Shown here piece after piece: positions 1-8,924 of a stretch of DNA of 64,000 bases. Origin of the DNA: Chitinophagales bacterium. GTDB lineage: Bacteria > Bacteroidota > Bacteroidia > Chitinophagales > Chitinophagaceae. The translations under genes were made by a program, and so were the position numbers. The notes under the pieces were generated by a model that saw nothing but the letters and a program-made list of their open reading frames with translations, searched no databases and was not told the DNA's origin. The stretch's first letter is position 1, and each line of letters starts with the position of its first letter. The stretch covers positions 3,038,001 through 3,102,000 of the forward strand of contig JACJXQ010000008.1 in NCBI GenBank assembly GCA_020636495.1, read 5' to 3'.

Positions 1-98
1 CCGCAGCACCATCCAACCCAACCGGAAATATTTCCAATAAAGCCCTGGGATACTTCAGCGCGCATACCTCTGAGATAAAGGTGCTGGATCTGCAATAA
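1..98 (+). CDS. C-terminal end of a DUF4249-like lipoprotein (partial)
   Basis: The frame beginning at base 3 is open to a TAA at 96-98 and encodes 31 residues. They contain the segment GNISNKALGYFSAHTSE, which resembles the C-terminal end of DUF4249 proteins, outer-membrane lipoproteins often found next to TonB-dependent receptors in Bacteroidota. The gene begins before the window, so domain content and lipobox cannot be checked. A strong terminator follows 27 bases later, consistent with a true gene end. The family call rests only on this short tail. Confidence 0.55.
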   Translation, partial: AAPSNPTGNISNKALGYFSAHTSEIKVLDLQ

Positions 99-124
99 AG
101 GGAAACAAAGTAGATAAACAAGGT

Positions 125-161
125 AAAGCCCGGTTCCTTCATGAAGGAACCGGGCTTTTTT
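125..161 (+). terminator. Rho-independent terminator
   Basis: A perfect 12-bp stem (128-139 with 144-155, loop CATG) is followed by a run of T at 156-161. It ends the transcript of the DUF4249-like gene. Confidence 0.9.
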
Positions 162-203
162 ATCGGATTGAAAGAAATTGTGTAATTTACCGTACTGAAC
201 GTT

Positions 204-587
204 ATGAAAAAGATACTAACAGGTGTTTTTGCACTTATGATCCTGGCAGGTTGTAAAAAAGGAACAACCATTACTTACCGTGTTATCAACCACAGCGGCG
301 AACAGATAACATTTACCAGCTACTACGATTACAGCAGCAGGGGCAGCAGTTCTGCGATCGTCAACAATGGCGACACCCGGGATATCCTGATCATGGGCAA
401 GGCCGACGGCAGTTTTGAATCTGATTACCAGGCCGGAGAATATATTGATTCCATAAAAGGCATATCCAACACCAATAAGATGGTGACCAAAGACCTGACC
501 AAGGCCAGCAATTGGAGCAAAGTGACCACCAAAAAGCAAAGGTTGCACACCTTTACCGCTGAAATAAAGGCAGCAGACCTTAAATAG
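204..587 (+). CDS. Small hypothetical lipoprotein (127 aa)
   Basis: The N-terminus is a lipoprotein signal with the lipobox LAGC at residues 14-17, followed by KK. The product is therefore probably lipidated on Cys17 and anchored in an outer or inner membrane leaflet. The mature part is about 110 residues, rich in Ser, Thr and Lys, with no domain I recognise. It stands alone between two terminators (125-161 and 618-646), so it is a single-gene transcript. The function is unknown. The ATG at 204 is the only start that keeps the signal sequence. Confidence 0.75.
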   Translation: MKKILTGVFALMILAGCKKGTTITYRVINHSGEQITFTSYYDYSSRGSSSAIVNNGDTRDILIMGKADGSFESDYQAGEYIDSIKGISNTNKMVTKDLTKASNWSKVTTKKQRLHTFTAEIKAADLK

Positions 588-617
588 CAAAATATACTGT
601 TACTTATATAAAACACT

Positions 618-646
618 AAAAGGGCGGCATAGATATGCGCCCTTTT
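618..646. terminator. Bidirectional terminator hairpin
   Basis: A 9-bp stem (618-626 with 638-646) is flanked by A-run and T-run arms, so it can end the plus gene at 587 and the converging minus gene at 694. Confidence 0.75.
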
Positions 647-693
647 ACCTTTATGCCTATACGGCACAAATAACTTATTGCAATAACAAAGTG

Positions 694-945
694 TTATTTT
701 TTCTTCTTGTCGCGTACGCGCTTAATACCATACGCAGCACCTGCTGCAGCCAGCACACTTAAGCCACCATCGAGAGGTATCTCGTTATAATCATCATCAC
801 AATTATCATCATCCTGGTCGTGGTTCTCATCATCATTCCAGTTTTTGACATCATTGTCAAAACCCGGACCTGTAGCAAAAACCATTACAGGTGATGTTAA
901 CATCAGAATCATTACTAACGGCTGTATCCATTTCAAATGTTTCAT
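694..945 (-). CDS. PID-CTERM-sorted small secreted protein (83 aa)
   Basis: An N-terminal Sec signal peptide (MKHLKWIQ..., cleavage near FATG) is followed by a very acidic Asp/Asn-rich middle (residues 29-56). The C-terminus is a PLDGG motif, a hydrophobic segment (LSVLAAAGAAYGI) and a Lys/Arg-rich tail. This tripartite ending is the PID-CTERM sorting signal of Bacteroidota, in which a PxDGG motif precedes a transmembrane stretch and a basic end. The Asp-rich core could bind divalent cations, but that is inference. The gene lies just downstream of the T9SS gene at 975 on the same strand with a 29-base gap, so it may be cotranscribed. Confidence 0.8.
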   Translation of the reverse strand: MKHLKWIQPLVMILMLTSPVMVFATGPGFDNDVKNWNDDENHDQDDDNCDDDYNEIPLDGGLSVLAAAGAAYGIKRVRDKKKK

Positions 946-974
946 TATATACTCCTTATTTTTTGTTTATCTAT

Positions 975-3962
975 TTATTGTTTCACGAGTTTTTCTACCA
1001 TATGCGTATTATCGCTCTCGAGTTCTACCATATATACACCATCAGGCAGGTTGTATAATGGCACGACAACACTACCAACAGCTGCATTCACAGACTGTAC
1101 GTAAACTACCCTGCCAGACATATCAGCTACTTTCACAACAGCGGTACCCTTCAGTTGATCAAAAGCAACTTTTACAGTTCCGTGCGCCGGATTTGGTATC
1201 AATTGCATACGACCAGATGCTGCGTTTTTGACAACTGACACGTCATCTGGAATGCCTTTCATATTGATCGAGAACCTGTCTGCACCGTAAGAATTTGTAT
1301 CGGACGTAACATCAAACCAATATTCAAATCCTTCTTTCAGTTCTTCTGTCTTACCGGTGAACTTGTCATACAGATATAATTTCGTTCCTACCGGTATATT
1401 GAATTGAGGTACTTTCAAAGCGAAACTGTGGTCTGTCATACCCGGGTCCATGCCCAGCCTGATGACCTTATTATCTTCAAAGGGGCGTGTATCAATTGAC
1501 AACAAGACATTGTCGTCTGACAAGGTATAGAAGTCCACATCGGGGTTGTGCAGTTTTACCATATCCAGCGAGTCTTCCACAGCCATGCCTGTACTGTCAA
1601 AAGACAGAGTCAGCCTGTCCCAGAAGGTCGTACTGTCTTCTATCTTCAACTCTACCATATAAGGGTCGTTTGCGGTATGTTTAAACAAAGCAGCAGGTGT
1701 AGCGCTTGTCTTATCCGACTCCTGGAAATTGACAAAGCCTTTTGATTTCCATGAGTATACTTTTGCCACAAAACCGGAATATGCAGGCAAGTAATAATTA
1801 TAATAGAATGAGTAAGCAGAATACCCTCCTTTTGTACCCATATTCGGATCCCATACTACAAAGCTGGAATACAGGTCTGTACGGGTAAGCGTCCTCATAT
1901 TCACAGGGGATGCATAGGGATTACCACATATTACAAACTCGGAGTTGTTGCCTTTATCCAAACCTATCAGCCTGTCACCCGTTATCAGGTCACCGGTCAT
2001 GTCTATCGTTACAGAATCAGGAGTGTAGGCTGCACTTGTCAAACCTTGTCCTTTTGAACCACGGATAAATATGCGTGCCATTTCATAAGCATCCCAATAA
2101 GCTGGTATCGCACTGGGAAAATCTTTCCACCCGGGGTTATTGCCATATGTACTGTTATCGGCAGTTGATGCATCAAAATAATATGCAGACGGTGCATTTA
2201 CCTGTACAGCCGTGAAACCATTCGTAGTGCCTCCGTTACCTGTAATGTCAATATCATCTGTAAGTTGGCTCAGGGCTATCGGGGTACCAAACGGATGACT
2301 CATAAAACGATATGCTCTTTTGCCGGGGATGTATTGTTCTACCGTTGTCTTACCTGAAATATAATTGCCCCCGTAGTAGCCTTGAGCAACGCGTGCTGTG
2401 CCTGTTGGTGAACTTTTCAGCACGAACTTATCGTTCGTGGTAAGTGTACCTGAAGTGGGTGTATAAGTATCCGTAATTTTTATTGTGTCTGCCAGGGAAC
2501 AACCTGAGCCATTATTCAGCTCCAGGTTCTTTATTGTTTTATTTGAGAAAGCTCCTGATGGAATGGTCTGTGCTGAAGTACCATTCAATACTATCGTACC
2601 ATTTTCTGCATTAAAGGTTCCACTATTGCTTATAGAACCGGCTATACGTAATGTGCCTCCGTTTACGATGACAGATGCTCCGCTTACTATCTCGATATTC
2701 TTACAACTTGAGGTACCACTGGCCAGGTTAGGATACCTGCTCTTGCCGGATGGTATCTTTACATTATCAGAAGAACCCGGTACCGAATTTGTCGACCAGT
2801 TGCTTGCCGTATTCCAATCTGTGCTGGTGCTACCTGTCCATGTAGTAACAGAAGGAGCAGCACCATTGTGCTTCATCACTGTTGCTTTCTGTCCGACTGA
2901 GTTATCTTTGAAACCCACATAGATCGTATTATTATTCCCGTCTATTACGATCGACGTGTAATCAACCGTGTTGGAAGAAAAACCGGCAGATGTAACAGGT
3001 GACCAGCTGCTACCATTGAAAGACAAGACAGTTGCCTTCTGGTTATTGCCATCGTCACGATATGCAATATAAGGTGTATTGTTACCATCGGTTTCGATGG
3101 TAGGCGTACCAATGCTATTAGAAGAAATACCTGAACTACCTACTACAGACCAATTACCACCTGTATAGGACTCAACCGTTGCTTTATTACCATTGGCCCA
3201 GTCTTTATATACCACATATGGCCTGTTGTTGCCATCTACATCAATGTCTATCTCTGATATGCCACCATTTGAAAACCCAGCAGTACCTAAGGTAGACCAG
3301 CTACCGCTGCTATATTTCATCACCCTGGCTTTCCAGCTCAGGCTATTGTCCCTATATGCAACGTACAGGTTACCACTTCCATCAATGTCAAATGAAAGAT
3401 AATCGGATTGGCCTGAAGTAAAACCTTTACTGCCTACAGAAGACCAGTTACCACTTGTATATTTTTCTACTGTGGCTTTTCCTCCCCTGTATTGATCCTG
3501 GTAGGCAATATAAGGCGTACCCGAGCCATTAACAGCCACTGTAACGTAATACACCTGGCCGTCAGAAAGACCAGATCCGCCAATAACAGACCATGATGAT
3601 CCGTTATACTTCATAACAGTTGCTTTGTTACTACTGGCACCATCACGATAACCTACATAGATATTATTGCTGCCATCAATGGCTATAGAAATATGCTCTG
3701 CAGAACCGGAAGAAACGCCTGTCCCTCCTACTGTTACCCAACTAGTACCATTAAATTTTTCTACGGTTAATTTGTTGCCTTGTGAGTTATCAGAGTAGGC
3801 AATATATGGAGTATGATTACCATCCACAGCCGTTGCTATATAATTGGCTACCGAATTGCTCAGCCCTGCACTACCAACAGTTGACCATTGTGCAGTTGCT
3901 GAAATAACGTTTGCTAAGAACAAGACAAACGTCGCTGCTACGGACGTAAATATCCTTTTCAT
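975..3962 (-). CDS. Large T9SS-secreted repeat protein (995 aa)
   Basis: The protein starts with a Sec signal peptide ending around TAQ (residues 22-24). About six repeats of some 55 residues follow (residues 25-375), each with a core like SVGSAGLS...PYIAYSDN...KATVEKF...W; this spacing looks like a beta-propeller or kelch/WD-like fold. A WTG...W..ASNWS segment (about 380-440), typical of G8-like or autotransporter-type beta-helix linkers, comes next, then a long middle region. Residues 920-995 form a T9SS type A sorting domain with the motifs LIPNPA, DMSGRVV and LPDGVYMVEL. The product is probably a surface or extracellular protein. Its promoter region carries GTTA direct repeats (see 4059-4131). 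Ligand and function are unknown. Confidence 0.85.
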   Translation of the reverse strand: MKRIFTSVAATFVLFLANVISATAQWSTVGSAGLSNSVANYIATAVDGNHTPYIAYSDNSQGNKLTVEKFNGTSWVTVGGTGVSSGSAEHISIAIDGSNNIYVGYRDGASSNKATVMKYNGSSWSVIGGSGLSDGQVYYVTVAVNGSGTPYIAYQDQYRGGKATVEKYTSGNWSSVGSKGFTSGQSDYLSFDIDGSGNLYVAYRDNSLSWKARVMKYSSGSWSTLGTAGFSNGGISEIDIDVDGNNRPYVVYKDWANGNKATVESYTGGNWSVVGSSGISSNSIGTPTIETDGNNTPYIAYRDDGNNQKATVLSFNGSSWSPVTSAGFSSNTVDYTSIVIDGNNNTIYVGFKDNSVGQKATVMKHNGAAPSVTTWTGSTSTDWNTASNWSTNSVPGSSDNVKIPSGKSRYPNLASGTSSCKNIEIVSGASVIVNGGTLRIAGSISNSGTFNAENGTIVLNGTSAQTIPSGAFSNKTIKNLELNNGSGCSLADTIKITDTYTPTSGTLTTNDKFVLKSSPTGTARVAQGYYGGNYISGKTTVEQYIPGKRAYRFMSHPFGTPIALSQLTDDIDITGNGGTTNGFTAVQVNAPSAYYFDASTADNSTYGNNPGWKDFPSAIPAYWDAYEMARIFIRGSKGQGLTSAAYTPDSVTIDMTGDLITGDRLIGLDKGNNSEFVICGNPYASPVNMRTLTRTDLYSSFVVWDPNMGTKGGYSAYSFYYNYYLPAYSGFVAKVYSWKSKGFVNFQESDKTSATPAALFKHTANDPYMVELKIEDSTTFWDRLTLSFDSTGMAVEDSLDMVKLHNPDVDFYTLSDDNVLLSIDTRPFEDNKVIRLGMDPGMTDHSFALKVPQFNIPVGTKLYLYDKFTGKTEELKEGFEYWFDVTSDTNSYGADRFSINMKGIPDDVSVVKNAASGRMQLIPNPAHGTVKVAFDQLKGTAVVKVADMSGRVVYVQSVNAAVGSVVVPLYNLPDGVYMVELESDNTHMVEKLVKQ

Positions 3963-4058
3963 TGTGTGTGTTTTTTTATTTGTGTTTTGACCTGACTATC
4001 AGCTGAGCTTAAGCCTTAGTCAGAATAACCAACATAATATTATTACGCCAATTACCAT

Positions 4059-4131
4059 CAAATGTAAACAGCTGCAGTATTCATATGTAAAAAAACGACA
4101 GGGGTTAACATGTCAATAACATGGGTTATGA
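4059..4131 (-). promoter_or_regulatory. GTTA-repeat promoter of the 975-3962 gene
   Basis: On the minus strand a perfect TACATTTG -7 box (4059-4066) lies 37 bp downstream of a GTTAAC unit (4104-4109). A second unit, GTTATT, sits exactly 11 bp further up (4115-4120), with a degenerate third at 4126-4131. The geometry matches six other promoters in the window. The leader to the ATG is roughly 90 bases. The rest of the 370-base gap 3963-4332 shows no gene. Confidence 0.6.
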
Positions 4132-4332
4132 TCTGCGATCTTGTGCCTGCATGTTGAAAATACAGACAAGGCATTGGTATGACACCAATTGAATAGCAAA
4201 TACGCACTTTAGATTTTTTTGCAGAATTACCCATCCTAACCAGCTGAACATCAACATCATACTACGGTTGATAATCTGTATGTATACAACTTAAATTTTG
4301 TAAATGCATCAGAAAAAGCATAATTTCATCGC

Positions 4333-5049
4333 ATGTTAAACCTCGGTACATTCAGATATTTTTTCATTACTCTATCTATTTGTCTTGTAGTAGCATCCTG
4401 CGGCAAAAAAGAAGAACCGCCCATTGAATTCAAGATCAATGGCATTAAGAATATTACGATACAGGAAAATGGTGCCGAAGAACTGACACTGGATGTAGAA
4501 TTAGTATCTAATAATTCCGAACAAATTACGCTCAGCCTCGAAAATATGCCCGAAGGTATCAGCCCGAACTTTAACCGTACTACAGACAAACCACCGTTCA
4601 CAGCTTCTCTCTACCTCAAAGACGATTCATCGAAAGGTGGTGAATATCATCCGGTGTTAAAAGGTGTCAGCGCGACAGGTGTAGAAAAGTCTTATGAATT
4701 TACAATTACTACCTTTGAAAAAACCTGCGCACTGAAAGCTGCAGGCTTATATCATGGCACTTCTACCTGCCGCAATGGCACCGGCGAGAACTCAGATGCC
4801 AACAACTTTGTAGTAGACCCCAACGACAAAAGTAAGCTGTACTTCACCTGGTGGAATGGCCAGACGGTATATTGTACTGTAAATTGTAACAAGAAACAGA
4901 TAATCATCCCTAAACAGTACGTAGGCACCTATACTTTAAGTGGAGAAGGTTTTATGGACCAGAACTACACAATTATCGACTTCGATTACACGCAACGATT
5001 CAGCAATGGTGATACGTTGAGTTGCTATGCTCACTTCTTTAAGAAATAA
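4333..5049 (+). CDS. Hypothetical lipoprotein (238 aa)
   Basis: The signal peptide ends in the lipobox VASC (Cys23) followed by GKKEE, so the protein is probably a surface-facing or periplasmic lipoprotein. Residues 30-130 look like an immunoglobulin-type beta sandwich (INGIKNITIQ..., LTLDVELVSN, LSLENMPEGI). The C-terminal half has paired cysteines (CALKAAG, STCRNG, YCTVNC) that could form disulfides. No catalytic motif is seen and the function is unknown. It is a single gene with its own promoter in the AT-rich gap upstream. Confidence 0.75.
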   Translation: MLNLGTFRYFFITLSICLVVASCGKKEEPPIEFKINGIKNITIQENGAEELTLDVELVSNNSEQITLSLENMPEGISPNFNRTTDKPPFTASLYLKDDSSKGGEYHPVLKGVSATGVEKSYEFTITTFEKTCALKAAGLYHGTSTCRNGTGENSDANNFVVDPNDKSKLYFTWWNGQTVYCTVNCNKKQIIIPKQYVGTYTLSGEGFMDQNYTIIDFDYTQRFSNGDTLSCYAHFFKK

Positions 5050-5080
5050 AAGCAGAGACAACTAACCATTGCATATACTA

Positions 5081-5842
5081 TTAACCTTCTATCCACCTCC
5101 TGAAACTCGCGGCTTTTTCTTTACTGATAATGATATCATCGCATGCCGGTAGTTTCATTTTAAGGTATATCTTGCTGCTTTCATCGCTGTGCATTGATGC
5201 AATGAATGGTAAAGCAATAATATGTTGCCTGTTGGCGCGATAGAACTGCGCGGGGTCAAGCAACTCTTCCACCTCGTCAAGTGAGCGGTAATCAGTAATA
5301 AACTTCTTCCCTTCGTGATTTACGAGGTATATTACCTCTTCTTTATTGAAACAAGCTACATCGTTAGCAGGTATCAAAACAACGTTACGACCTAAATGTA
5401 CTGCAAATCGTTCTTTGTATTTTTTACTACCCTGGAAATCTTTAAATAATTCACCTATCTGTTGCAGGTAAGTTTCGTTGCCAAATTTGCTTTGTAATAA
5501 GTGAAACTTTTCCATTGCCGCCTGCAGTTCCTTCTTATCCACTGGTTTCAACAAATAATCGATACTATTTACTTTGAAAGCTCTTATGGCGTATTCATTA
5601 AAAGCCGTAGTAAAAATGATGGGGCATTGTATATTATAGTCGGTAAACACATCCAGGCTGATACCATCTGCCAGTTGGATATCAGATATGATAAGGTCAG
5701 GTGTTTGTACCTCGAGCCTTTTTCGTGCTTCCTGCACACTCTGGACAGGTCCTGCAATAACTGCATCCGGTTCCAGTTGTTTTACTAATTTCATGAGGCT
5801 TTCCGCTACCAGGGGCTCATCTTCCAATATCAAAATATTCAT
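5081..5842 (-). CDS. LytTR-family response regulator (253 aa)
   Basis: Residues 1-120 are a receiver domain with the acidic pocket E7-D8-E9, the phosphoacceptor Asp54 in LIISDIQL, and Lys99 in YLLKP. Residues about 143-250 form a LytTR DNA-binding domain (FAVHLGRNVVLIP..., QFYRANRQHIIAL). Such regulators bind short direct repeats upstream of target promoters. The gene follows the sensor kinase by 11 bases and closes the exporter operon, so it probably controls that operon or efflux-linked genes. Targets cannot be read from the sequence; the GTTA-repeat promoters elsewhere in the window are one possible set, but I cannot link them. Confidence 0.92.
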   Translation of the reverse strand: MNILILEDEPLVAESLMKLVKQLEPDAVIAGPVQSVQEARKRLEVQTPDLIISDIQLADGISLDVFTDYNIQCPIIFTTAFNEYAIRAFKVNSIDYLLKPVDKKELQAAMEKFHLLQSKFGNETYLQQIGELFKDFQGSKKYKERFAVHLGRNVVLIPANDVACFNKEEVIYLVNHEGKKFITDYRSLDEVEELLDPAQFYRANRQHIIALPFIASMHSDESSKIYLKMKLPACDDIIISKEKAASFRRWIEG

Positions 5843-5853
5843 GTTTTGCTTTT

Positions 5854-6924
5854 TTAAATCAGGGGAATCCTTATTGTATAATAGTCAGGTGTATCCTCTA
5901 CAACAATATTCTTGTTAGTCAGGAATGCATACAGCTGTCTCAGTTGCTGAAGCCCTGTCCCGTTTGACGTTTCAATCTGTTTGCGTAATTGTTTATTGTT
6001 TCTTATTAACAGGTTGTCGCCCTCATCCCACATCTTGATATTCAATGGAGAAGACACCTGTACAATGTTATGTTTTATTGCATTATCCAAAAGCATCTGC
6101 AGGGTGATCATCACGATGCCTTTCCCCCTTGCATGTTCAGATATCTTACTTTCTATACTCAGTCCTTGTCCGTAGCGTATCTGCAACAACTCAATATAAT
6201 GGCCTATAAATTCAAGTTCATCCTCGAGGTTTACTACTTCGCTTTCCTTATGTTGCAAAACATATCGATACACCTTAGCCATATGCCTGATAAAGTCGGA
6301 AGCCAGATCGGGGTCTGTATGCACCAGCCCATCCAGTGAAGTGAGCATGTTAAACAGGTAATGAGGGTTAACCTGATTTTTGAGTTGATGATATTGCAGC
6401 TCATATTTCTCACGTTCTAATTCGGCCGCCTGTATCTCCAGTCCGGATTTCTCATTCACGGTGGCTTGCCAGTGTTGAAAAAAATGGAAGGCGTAAAATG
6501 CGAAATTGAACATGAATATTACGACCAGGACCATCATCATCATTGTCGCCAGGAACTCATCACTTACAAAATCAGGAATATGTTCCCTGCTGAAATATAC
6601 TGCTGCAACGATAAATGGCAGTACGACCACTATCGTGATGAGCACCTGCAAGCTTATTCTTGTAAAAGGTCCACGCTCGAAAGGAAAAACGTTATTAAGC
6701 TTCCTGTTAATGAACTTTATCAAAAACCAGAATCCTGTAAAAACGAGACATTGTGATAAAAACGCAACGATATGCAACCATCCCCACTCAGGCACCAGGT
6801 AGTAACGCAGTGCAGAAGCTATAAGGGCAAAGTCTATGATGAGGAAGTACGGCATATACTTCATCTGTTTCATATACTTATCCTGTGCTATTTCACTCCT
6901 GGATGTTATGTCAGAGATCGGCAT
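5854..6924 (-). CDS. LytS/YehU-type sensor histidine kinase (356 aa)
   Basis: Four transmembrane segments occupy about residues 25-150, followed by a coiled-coil linker and the His_kinase (PF06580) motif NQVNPHYLFN with phospho-acceptor His188. A HATPase region with DNAIKHN and a degenerate G-box follows. It has no periplasmic sensor domain, so it probably senses a membrane or intramembrane signal, as in bacitracin-type Bce/LytS sensors. It sits between the ABC transporter genes and its partner LytTR regulator on one strand with short gaps. This arrangement suggests transport or envelope stress is sensed by the exporter-kinase pair. Confidence 0.9.
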   Translation of the reverse strand: MPISDITSRSEIAQDKYMKQMKYMPYFLIIDFALIASALRYYLVPEWGWLHIVAFLSQCLVFTGFWFLIKFINRKLNNVFPFERGPFTRISLQVLITIVVVLPFIVAAVYFSREHIPDFVSDEFLATMMMMVLVVIFMFNFAFYAFHFFQHWQATVNEKSGLEIQAAELEREKYELQYHQLKNQVNPHYLFNMLTSLDGLVHTDPDLASDFIRHMAKVYRYVLQHKESEVVNLEDELEFIGHYIELLQIRYGQGLSIESKISEHARGKGIVMITLQMLLDNAIKHNIVQVSSPLNIKMWDEGDNLLIRNNKQLRKQIETSNGTGLQQLRQLYAFLTNKNIVVEDTPDYYTIRIPLI

Positions 6925-6959
6925 AAATACAAATTACACAATTATAAATAAGGAGAACT

Positions 6960-7649
6960 TTATTTAGGTGCAGCAATCTCTAATATCCGTCCATCTTCCA
7001 TTTCCATGATGCGGTCTGAGCCGTTGGCAAAATCCGGATCGTGGGTAACAGTTATTATTGTTTGCTTGTTATCTTTTGCCAGTTGTCGGAAAATGTCAAA
7101 AACCATCATTGAGTTTGCCCTATCCAGGTTGCCTGTAGGTTCATCACCCATTATGATAGCAGGGTCGTTTATCAATGCCCGTGCAATAGCTACCCGTTGT
7201 TGCTGCCCACCTGATAATTTATTGGCGTGTTTATGTGCAAATTCTCCCATACCTACCGACTTCAATTTCTCCAAGGCCCTGAATTCTATTTCCTCTTCGC
7301 TATACCTGCCAAGTTTCAAAGCAGGTAACATGACATTTTTAAGCGCAGTAAATTCCGGCAACAAAAAATGGAATTGAAAAACGAAACCAAGGTGCTCATT
7401 TCTGAAAGCAGAGAGTGCGTTCTGTTTTTTGCCCGTCAACCTTTCACCTTTTATGTGCAGGCTGCCCTCGTAATCTGTATCCATAGTAGAGAGAATATAT
7501 AGAAGCGTGCTTTTACCACAACCTGACTTTCCTGTAATTGAAAAGAATTCCCCTTCATCTACCTCAAAATCCAAACCTTTCAACACCTCGAACTCGGTAG
7601 GCTGGTAGAATTTCTTTTTGATATTTTCAGACCTTAATATGGTAGCCAT
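6960..7649 (-). CDS. ABC transporter ATP-binding protein, MacB/LolD type (229 aa)
   Basis: This is a complete nucleotide-binding subunit. It has Walker A GKSGCGKST (residues 40-48), Q-loop near FVFQF, the signature LSGGQQQR (145-152), Walker B IIMGDE (165-170), and the H-loop in VTHD. Its length and motifs match the LolD/MacB ATPase group, which powers FtsX-like permeases that extrude substrates from the periplasm or move lipoproteins. It lies 12 bases after the permease gene and 35 bases before the kinase. In classical MacB the ATPase is fused to the permease; here they are split. Confidence 0.93.
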   Translation of the reverse strand: MATILRSENIKKKFYQPTEFEVLKGLDFEVDEGEFFSITGKSGCGKSTLLYILSTMDTDYEGSLHIKGERLTGKKQNALSAFRNEHLGFVFQFHFLLPEFTALKNVMLPALKLGRYSEEEIEFRALEKLKSVGMGEFAHKHANKLSGGQQQRVAIARALINDPAIIMGDEPTGNLDRANSMMVFDIFRQLAKDNKQTIITVTHDPDFANGSDRIMEMEDGRILEIAAPK

Positions 7650-7661
7650 TTGTTTTGTTTT

Positions 7662-8924
7662 TTATCCCCTGATAATTGAAACAGGGTCAACTTTCGCTGC
7701 TTTTCTTGATGGGAACCACCCTGCAAAAAGCGTAGTCAGGAACCCGAAGAAGATACCGATGATATAGTGAACAGGATTAAAATTTACCGGGAAGGTATCT
7801 ATCCGGAAAAATTCACCTGCAGGGAATGGAGTGCGAGACAAAAGATAGCTGAAGAAAAAACCAATGAACAAACCTAATATCGCACCGGCAATACCTATGA
7901 TAACAGATTGCAGCATAAAAATGCCGGTTACGTCATTACCCTGAAACCCTGTAGCTTTCAGTATTGCTATATCCTTCATCTTATTAATGATGTTCATGTT
8001 CATGATATTATAGATACCAAAACCGGCAACCACCAGCAGGGTAAAACAAACCACAAAAGTCATGATATTACGTATCTGCGTACCTGCCAGTAATGATTGG
8101 TTAGCCGCTTCCCAATCTTCAAACTTCAGGTCATTTACCTGGTTTGAGAGATCTGCCGCCAGTGCTTTTGCGTCATCGATGTTCTTCATTTTGACGTTCA
8201 GATCAGTAACGTACGATGGGTCTTTCTGCAATATTTTCTGAACGGTAGCCAGGGTAGCGTAGCTCTGCGTCTGATCCATGGCTGTAATACCAAAAGAAAA
8301 TATACCCACGACTTTCAGGTTCAGGTTGCCCCCCTCAGGGGTAGTAGCATTTATCCTGTCTCCTACATGTACGCCCATCTTTTGGGCAAGGCCCTTACCC
8401 ATTACTATTACATCAGAACCTTTCAGCAAGTCATTCAGCTGGCCAATATCCATTTTCTTATCCAGTCCGAACAATGAGGTCTGGCGTTCAACATCAATAC
8501 CATATATATTGCCGGGTATTTTTACTGGACCATTGTTATAAAATACCTGTGTAGACAATTGCGGCGCTACACCTTTAACGCCAGGCATGCGTTCTATACG
8601 CTCCATCAGAGAGAGCCCGTTCTTTATCTTGCTAAGTTCATTTTTAGGTTTCTGGTGAGTAACGACATACCAGTCGTTCATTCCGGGAGTATTACCCTCT
8701 GCAATAATTTTCTCGTCCTTTATTTCCAAGGGCTTATAGATATGAATATGCGGAGTGTTGTCCATGGCCATATCTTCTGTAAAGTCATTCACCCCGGTCA
8801 TAAAACTGATCATGATAATGAACATGGATATACCGAAGGTCACCCCGAGCATAGCAACGATACTCTGCTTCTTTTTAGTAAGCAGATGTGTCAATGCGAT
8901 ATTTAATGCCAGTTTCCAGTTCAT
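7662..8924 (-). CDS. FtsX/MacB-type ABC permease (420 aa)
   Basis: The topology is one N-terminal transmembrane helix (about 18-40), a large periplasmic MacB_PCD domain (about 45-270), and three C-terminal helices (about 290-312, 335-360, 385-405) forming the FtsX domain. The C-terminus GWFPSRKAAKVDPVSIIRG is the typical cytoplasmic end of MacB permeases. It overlaps the adaptor gene start by one base, showing tight coupling. Together with the ATPase, adaptor and TolC gene it forms a tripartite mechanotransmission exporter whose substrate (a macrolide, peptide or lipid) is unknown. Confidence 0.9.
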   Translation of the reverse strand: MNWKLALNIALTHLLTKKKQSIVAMLGVTFGISMFIIMISFMTGVNDFTEDMAMDNTPHIHIYKPLEIKDEKIIAEGNTPGMNDWYVVTHQKPKNELSKIKNGLSLMERIERMPGVKGVAPQLSTQVFYNNGPVKIPGNIYGIDVERQTSLFGLDKKMDIGQLNDLLKGSDVIVMGKGLAQKMGVHVGDRINATTPEGGNLNLKVVGIFSFGITAMDQTQSYATLATVQKILQKDPSYVTDLNVKMKNIDDAKALAADLSNQVNDLKFEDWEAANQSLLAGTQIRNIMTFVVCFTLLVVAGFGIYNIMNMNIINKMKDIAILKATGFQGNDVTGIFMLQSVIIGIAGAILGLFIGFFFSYLLSRTPFPAGEFFRIDTFPVNFNPVHYIIGIFFGFLTTLFAGWFPSRKAAKVDPVSIIRG